Part shown: positions 54,139 through 58,902 of the stretch, piece by piece
Position numbering within the stretch: the first letter of the stretch is position 1
Layout: each line of letters opens with the position of its first letter
Assembly (NCBI GenBank): GCA_015039315.1
Contig: WIDE01000032.1
Location: 320,339 to 379,240, forward strand
Length of the DNA stretch: 58,902 nt
Reading direction: 5' to 3'
From: Clavulina sp. PMI_390
Taxonomy: Eukaryota; Basidiomycota; Agaricomycetes; Cantharellales; Hydnaceae
The notes under the pieces: model-generated
Told to the model about the DNA's origin: nothing
What the model saw: only the letters and a program-made list of their open reading frames with translations
Database searches by the model: none
Position numbers and translations under genes: made by a program

Positions 54139-57100
54139 ATGTCTAACTCTGTCGTCACATCGTCCGGTTTTATCAAACCCGTTTCCGCTCGCACTCGGAA
54201 TGTGCTCACGCGCCCGATCGCTCAGTACCGCGCCCCTCGTCGTCAGAACAAGCGCGGAAAGAAGAAGGCCACAGCCGTTCCGAGCGTTTTCTTTTCCCCT
54301 TCCGTTCCTCCTTCGGCTCTCATGCCACCTCCTCCCCCTCCAAGCCACGTTCTCCTCCCTGCACCGATCATCAGGACAGTCCCTGCCAAAGGTCCGATCC
54401 CCACCGGCCCTCGTCTTGAGGCGCTCTATGCCGGCAAGACTGCCTGGCACCCTCCCACGCCTCCGAGAAAGAGTGCTCAACATGGTACGGCTCCAACCCA
54501 AACTAACAACGACCCTTACCGCGCTGACATCGACACATTCCTAGAAAAAGTCCTCAGCAAGCTCAAGACGAATCAGGCCGTTCGACCTCGCAGCACCGGC
54601 GGACCCGGCAGGATCGAGAAGTCGCAGTCGCGAGCCTCGCCTGCGCACGCGAACGATTTCCAGAACGAGTCCCCCTCTCCCTTCCGCAAACGCGCTCCTG
54701 CCCTCTTCATCCCATCCTCCTCTCCCTCCTCTTCCTCTGATGACGTGCCCCTCCTTGATGCACCGCCTGGCTTGACTCTAGCACCCCGTAGGAGCCCCAT
54801 CGAGCTCCCCTCAATCGACGTCGAGATGCTCGGCGACGAGCTCTCTGACGATATGCCCGACCTCATGCCAGTCCACACCAAGAAGACCCGCAAAAGCAAC
54901 CACAGCACCAGCACGGGCGAGGCCAACGTCTCCACCGACTCGCTCCCCTCCTACCAGTCAGGCACAAGCGACCGTCTGCTCGAGACGCTCATCGAACTTA
55001 CGCGCGAGAGCATGGCTGAGAACGCACGACACCACGAGGAGGAGTCGCGAGCACGCCGCGATGCCGTCTCGGCGGCAGATAATGGGCTCAAGGACCTCAT
55101 GAGCAACGCGCGAGGAATGCTGGCGACGCTTGAAATCTCCGAGCCCCAGCTCTCGAGGATCATGGACTCCTTCCTTAGGAACTCCGAGCAGAACACGAAG
55201 ACTGCGCAGATCCTCGCCAAGACCGCGAAGGACATTGGAGACGATACGAGGATATACCAGACCCTCTCCGAGCGTCAGGACATGCATGTAGCACGCAATG
55301 GGTTCATAACGCTGTGCATGCAAATGGAGTCGGAGGTCGATCGACTTTTCAAACCCCTGTTCTCCGGACTGGTCCCCGCCACCTGCGAAACCATGGGCGA
55401 GCTCACAGTATTGGGAATCGAGCCCGCTAGTCTGCGAGGCACGGCGCTCCAGCTCGTCGCCGACTTCTCATCCACTTGGGCCACGATCACACAGACCCCG
55501 AGTCATGTGTACAAGTCCATCACCGCCTTTACCCTTGCAAGACTTGGCATCCCCCACCTCCACTCCGTCCTTCACACTGCGGCTGTCGTTGTTGACTTTG
55601 TCGCCTCAGTTGTCGAAGCCGGGCGAAAGTTCTTCCCTGAGGATACACTCCACGCTAGGATCCTTGGAGCAGCCTGGAAGGGAGGCATGCGAGTTCTGGA
55701 GTACCACTACTCAGCTCTTGTACTGCATAAAGGCGACCTTGTACACGGTGAGGGAGAGCTCCTTGTGAGCTGCCAGCGGCTTCGATCCGCAATCATGATC
55801 ATCACGATGAGGATGAGGCTACCAGAGTACTCGGTGCAAGACGGGCGTCCCATGACCATCCCCGAGATCACGCCAAACTCTGCCTCCCCCTTCCCACTCA
55901 TCACCACGCAGCACCGACGATGGAGCCTGGGTGCCGATCTACCCCTCCCCGCTTGCATCCATGCACCAACCATACACCATGGGTACATACAAACGTCGTA
56001 TGAGTGGGAGCTGGTCGTCAAGGCCTGCCATGTTGCTGGAATACGCACGGCGCCCGACATTCGAGGCATCACGGCAGGGGTTTTGGACAAGCGCGATGAG
56101 CCACTCAAAGGGCACTTCCACAGCAACATCAACGCGCCGGGGCCTCTGACGGGAGCACGTTCGCTGCTCTTCCTCCTCACCTGGCTGCGCCGTATCTGCG
56201 TCGAGATCTACGAGCGGGTGAGCAACCACTTCACAACCAGCAACCTTGCCTGGGCTTCCGCGTCAATCAAAGCTTTTGGACGATTAGTGGCTACAGTATC
56301 ATGCAGCCTAGCATATATCGTGCGCCTCATCCCCGAGCCCTTCATCATGGCTGTTCGGCTAGACCTCAACAACGTGGTCATCCATATCTCCGAGCGGCTA
56401 TCGGCAGCAAACGCTCTCCTCCCCATTGCATACCAACATGGCATCCGAGGAGGAGCGACAGCGCTCTTTCCGGAGGAGATTTATTTCCAGCTCCCCCGTG
56501 TCATTTCTAACGATCACGAGCATACCCCGGTCGTATCAAGCGCCACTGAATCGGACTCTGGCGCATCATCAGCTCCTGTCCAAGTTGTGCCGACACCGGT
56601 GCAGGGGAGGGCAAAGAAGACTGGACGGGCCCCTGTGGTCAAGAAGCGGGTGACACTGAACAAACCTAACCCCGAGAAGTTACCTGTTGTAACTTTCTCG
56701 AAAGCCCCACCAGCTACGACCAGCCTGACAATACAGACCAGTGTTACCCCGGCCACGGCAATCTCAACTGGCGGAACCGTTCAACTTCCGCCAATCTCTA
56801 CAATACCGGTTACGACGGCACCTCCATCATCAATGGGGCCCCCTCCCGTACCTCTCCCTCCGGTTGCGCCCAATCCCTTTGCCGCAAGCGTACACAATAG
56901 CGTCCGCCGGAGCGTGGTTTACACCAGGCCTCACCTCCCTCCTGCTGCGTCCGACACCCCCATCCAGCGACAGGACACGGGATCATCGGTATCCACAAAT
57001 GGTGGACCTCGCTGGCCGTACCATCGCACGCTGCCTCTGACCCAGAGTCACACGGGATCGTCGGTATCGTCGGACAGCTCCGTACCCGCACTCGTGTCAA

Positions 57101-57261
57101 TGCGTACTAACCTACCTTTTGCTTCGAGCAGCAGCGACAGCCTGGCTAGCCTGCCACGACCAGCCTCAACACAGGTGGCCATTGTCATCGACGATGACAT
57201 GCAGCATGGGGTGGAGGGCGAGCCATTCATCACAGCGATTAATGATCGCATGGAGGATTAA
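54139..57261 (+). CDS. Large uncharacterised ORF downstream of gypsy pol
   Basis: Unrecognised protein of 1040 aa in a single exon; a longer reading of 1149 aa from 53812 is possible. I chose the ATG at 54139 (context AAGATGTCT) because coding character begins there. Residues 1-300 are basic then Pro/Ser-rich and look disordered (RRQNKRGKKKA; PSALMPPPPPPS). About 300-800 is a long, mostly helical domain: DRLLETLIELTRESMAENAR and a coiled-coil-like Glu/Arg stretch, then hydrophobic helices such as LHSVLHTAAVVVDFVASVVE and SLLFLLTWLRRICVEIYERV. The last 230 residues are again Pro/Ser/Thr-rich and end acidic (IVIDDDMQHGVEGE). No protease, polymerase or zinc motif seen. High GC and no introns match pol, not the NLR gene. 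Roles to consider: a structural or accessory protein of the element, or a host gene. Function unknown. Confidence 0.75.
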   Translation: MSNSVVTSSGFIKPVSARTRNVLTRPIAQYRAPRRQNKRGKKKATAVPSVFFSPSVPPSALMPPPPPPSHVLLPAPIIRTVPAKGPIPTGPRLEALYAGKTAWHPPTPPRKSAQHGTAPTQTNNDPYRADIDTFLEKVLSKLKTNQAVRPRSTGGPGRIEKSQSRASPAHANDFQNESPSPFRKRAPALFIPSSSPSSSSDDVPLLDAPPGLTLAPRRSPIELPSIDVEMLGDELSDDMPDLMPVHTKKTRKSNHSTSTGEANVSTDSLPSYQSGTSDRLLETLIELTRESMAENARHHEEESRARRDAVSAADNGLKDLMSNARGMLATLEISEPQLSRIMDSFLRNSEQNTKTAQILAKTAKDIGDDTRIYQTLSERQDMHVARNGFITLCMQMESEVDRLFKPLFSGLVPATCETMGELTVLGIEPASLRGTALQLVADFSSTWATITQTPSHVYKSITAFTLARLGIPHLHSVLHTAAVVVDFVASVVEAGRKFFPEDTLHARILGAAWKGGMRVLEYHYSALVLHKGDLVHGEGELLVSCQRLRSAIMIITMRMRLPEYSVQDGRPMTIPEITPNSASPFPLITTQHRRWSLGADLPLPACIHAPTIHHGYIQTSYEWELVVKACHVAGIRTAPDIRGITAGVLDKRDEPLKGHFHSNINAPGPLTGARSLLFLLTWLRRICVEIYERVSNHFTTSNLAWASASIKAFGRLVATVSCSLAYIVRLIPEPFIMAVRLDLNNVVIHISERLSAANALLPIAYQHGIRGGATALFPEEIYFQLPRVISNDHEHTPVVSSATESDSGASSAPVQVVPTPVQGRAKKTGRAPVVKKRVTLNKPNPEKLPVVTFSKAPPATTSLTIQTSVTPATAISTGGTVQLPPISTIPVTTAPPSSMGPPPVPLPPVAPNPFAASVHNSVRRSVVYTRPHLPPAASDTPIQRQDTGSSVSTNGGPRWPYHRTLPLTQSHTGSSVSSDSSVPALVSMRTNLPFASSSSDSLASLPRPASTQVAIVIDDDMQHGVEGEPFITAINDRMED

Positions 57262-57891
57262 CTGGTCTCAGGGCTTTTTGTCTCGTTGGGAGAGGGGAAG
57301 GACAGGACTTCACACACACACTCCTCCACCACTTTACCACTGACCAGCACAAACTAATCAAACCCTCCCGTACCACCTCATTGGCGATCCGCTCCCTTTT
57401 CCTTCACGACTCCTTTGCATCATCGGAGACTGCTACTTTGTGTCTGCGCGACCAATGTTTTATTCTCTTGTACTCTTCTCCACCGACAACGCCATTTTAT
57501 CTACACTTGGATGGCAGCATTCCAACTATGAAAACGGGCGAATCGGGGCTTGACACGTCATCACCCCCACTCATCCGGAAGTAAAAGTTGGATCTCCCTC
57601 CGAGTGGCTGTTTATTCTCTCCTGTGCCATTTCACATCGGTCTTCTCACGCGATGTACTTCCTCTCGCCTTGCCACTTCAGATCTCTTGCAGCCCTTTTA
57701 TTCCCGCTCAACTCCATACTTCTTGCTCCCCATCAATCACCTCTTCCCCTTCCATAACTACCAGATGTGGTCCCATACAAAAACTGTCACGTACCTATGA
57801 CTCCAACACATTCAATTTATCATGCTCTTTGTCCATCCCATTCAGTTTGCGATGTTCAACTCTAAGAAGGAACCCTCAATAAAGAGACGGA
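57262..57891 (+). other. Spacer with purine-rich tract
   Basis: 630 bp between ORFs. A purine-rich tract GGGAGAGGGGAAGGACAGGA lies at about 57287-57306 and could act as a polypurine tract, but no LTR start follows. The rest is C/T-rich. Short frames without features. Confidence 0.4.
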
Positions 57892-58248
57892 ATGGCACCG
57901 CATGGGAAGACATCACAGAAGTCAAAAAGGAACCTTGCTACAATGGGAACATGGGAGAAGGTTCAATACAAAAAGAGGCGCTATAAAATGGAGAAGGACT
58001 TGGCGAAAATTTTTGGAGACATTCCAGAATGCCCCTCCGGTCTCAGCCCCATCAATAGAAAGACACAAAGCCGGTACCAGCACCTGCTAAAGAGCCAGCC
58101 TAAACACCAAAGAAAGATAGAGCGGGAGCCCAGTAAAGTTAGCTCCGCCTCCAACTTGGGAAATTCTGACCAATTGGCGGATGTTGGAGGATTTGATACG
58201 GCATTTGCAAAGAGGACAGAGGACAAACAGAAGCAAATTTATATTTAA
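57892..58248 (+). CDS. Small basic ORF in the element's 3' region
   Basis: 118 aa from the ATG at 57892, rich in Lys/Arg/Gln/Ser (TWEKVQYKKRRYKMEKDLAK, KSQPKHQRKIEREPSK). No family recognised. Its end overlaps the 5' extension of the next ORF (58181-58248) in another frame. Could be a nucleic-acid-binding accessory protein or a chance frame. Confidence 0.4.
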   Translation: MAPHGKTSQKSKRNLATMGTWEKVQYKKRRYKMEKDLAKIFGDIPECPSGLSPINRKTQSRYQHLLKSQPKHQRKIEREPSKVSSASNLGNSDQLADVGGFDTAFAKRTEDKQKQIYI

Positions 58249-58333
58249 ATATCCACATTCCCGGGGCCTCGACTCCAGCCCAACATCCCACACACTCTTC
58301 AGCTTCCCAGACTTCTCAACTGCTACCGCCCTT

Positions 58334-58765
58334 ATGACACGCTATCTTGCCTTGATGATTGCGGCGGTTTTTATCACACTTGCAGGGGCAACAATGCTCC
58401 CTCTGGCTCTACTATGGGACCCCCGCTCCAACCTCTGCCTTAGGGCTGACGCAGCTGAAGCCCAGCGGTGTACAGAATGGTGGGAGGCCAGCATCATGAT
58501 GGTGGTACTAGCAATGGCATGTGGGGCAGCAGCCTTTGCATTACGCATGGCACTTCCACCAGCCGCACGCAACACACAAGCGCGGAACGATCTGGAGGGG
58601 ATGTCACGTAACGCATGGAAGGGTTCAGCACCACCAGCCCTGCTGTTTGTTGCTTCACCAAGGCCACCAGCGCCTTTGGGTATGCATATGGAAGCAAGCC
58701 ATATGACCCAACGCGCAACCAGAAACGCAGGGGAGCAAGGCAGCCCTGCCTCACCCACTGAGTGA
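58334..58765 (+). CDS. Small two-membrane-segment protein in the element's 3' region
   Basis: 143 aa from the ATG at 58334; an in-frame ATG at 58181 would give 194 aa. Two clear hydrophobic segments: residues 3-27 (YLALMIAAVFITLAGATM and on) and about 48-73 (SIMMVVLAMACGAAAFAL). A short loop with two cysteines (LCLRADAAEAQRCTEWW) separates them. The C-terminal half is Ala/Pro/Arg-rich. No family recognised. Lying last in a multi-ORF retroelement it is reminiscent in position of an envelope gene, but it is too short and has no signal/fusion features I can name. The window ends 137 bp after the stop. Confidence 0.5.
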   Translation: MTRYLALMIAAVFITLAGATMLPLALLWDPRSNLCLRADAAEAQRCTEWWEASIMMVVLAMACGAAAFALRMALPPAARNTQARNDLEGMSRNAWKGSAPPALLFVASPRPPAPLGMHMEASHMTQRATRNAGEQGSPASPTE

Positions 58766-58902
58766 GTCCTCATGAAATCTAGGCGCTTGCATGCAAATTT
58801 TTTTTCTGGATCAAAAACATTCTACACACGAAGCCGTGGGCTGACATACAATTTCATATTCCTTCTTCTCCGCATCACGGTACTCTGCCTGAACGACCCT
58901 GC

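Larger units (their letters stand above)
43847..58902 (+). mobile_element. Ty3/gypsy retrotransposon with extra downstream ORFs (3' end outside window)
   Basis: Contains a candidate 5' LTR (43847-44622), a primer-binding-like site (44626-44643), a 2847-aa gag-pol (44800-53343) and then three further sense frames (54139-57261, 57892-58248, 58334-58765). No second copy of the LTR sequence is visible before 58902, so if these boundaries are right the element exceeds 15 kb, about two to three times a normal fungal gypsy element. Alternatively the 3' LTR is deleted and the downstream ORFs are host genes. The left boundary is set by where the WD40 repeat homology of the NLR gene ends. Confidence 0.65.

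Noticed and set aside
57287..57306. Polypurine tract marking the element's 3' LTR
   Set aside because: Purine-rich, but the sequence after it does not resemble the candidate 5' LTR at 43847-44622.

Overview
The window is intron-rich nuclear DNA of a filamentous fungus, most likely an agaricomycete basidiomycete. It has many 45-95 nt GT-AG introns, a chitin synthase fused to a myosin motor, CAP-type glycosyltransferases, F-box/LRR-like families, a NACHT-WD40 gene and Ty3/gypsy and LINE-type retroelements. The mix resembles Rhizoctonia/Thanatephorus-type genomes, but that assignment is from memory of protein style, not from a search. All exon models were built by hand from splice sites and reading phase.

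Left third (1-24 kb), conserved genes. A myosin-motor chitin synthase (minus, 3' end outside the window) shares a 303-bp divergent promoter with a PP2A activator (PTPA, plus). Then come an F-box-like gene, two tandem secreted proteins with 20 cysteines each and the same 8-exon structure, a GT90 (CAP10-like) glycosyltransferase, an intronless UNC-45/She4-type myosin chaperone, an SGNH-fold (CAP64-like) type II membrane protein and a GT69 (CMT1/CAP59-like) glycosyltransferase. Three of the last four genes look like the Golgi/secretory machinery that builds capsule or cell-wall glycans in basidiomycetes. The motor-bearing chitin synthase and the myosin chaperone are also cell-surface related.

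Middle (24-39.8 kb), accessory and decaying DNA. A 5'-truncated LINE-like element whose RNase H remnant lies before the reverse transcriptase, a short-chain dehydrogenase, two paralogous F-box genes (one with a probable decayed or intronised exon), a 10-exon NAD-dependent epimerase/reductase between them, and long stretches of eroded sequence.

Right third (39.8-58.9 kb), an NLR gene cut by a giant retroelement. A NACHT-WD40 gene has near-identical 129-bp WD40 units. Its fourth unit is broken exactly where a TGTGG... sequence begins, which I read as the 5' LTR of a Ty3/gypsy element. A tRNA primer-binding-like site and a 2847-codon gag-pol follow. Gag-pol carries a normal DTGA retropepsin and a second retropepsin-like domain without the catalytic Asp. 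At least three more sense-strand ORFs follow pol: about 1040 aa, 118 aa, and a two-membrane-segment protein of 143 aa. No 3' LTR appears before the window ends, so the element would be more than 15 kb. This multi-ORF element with a tandem protease/pseudo-protease is the strongest candidate for something undescribed.
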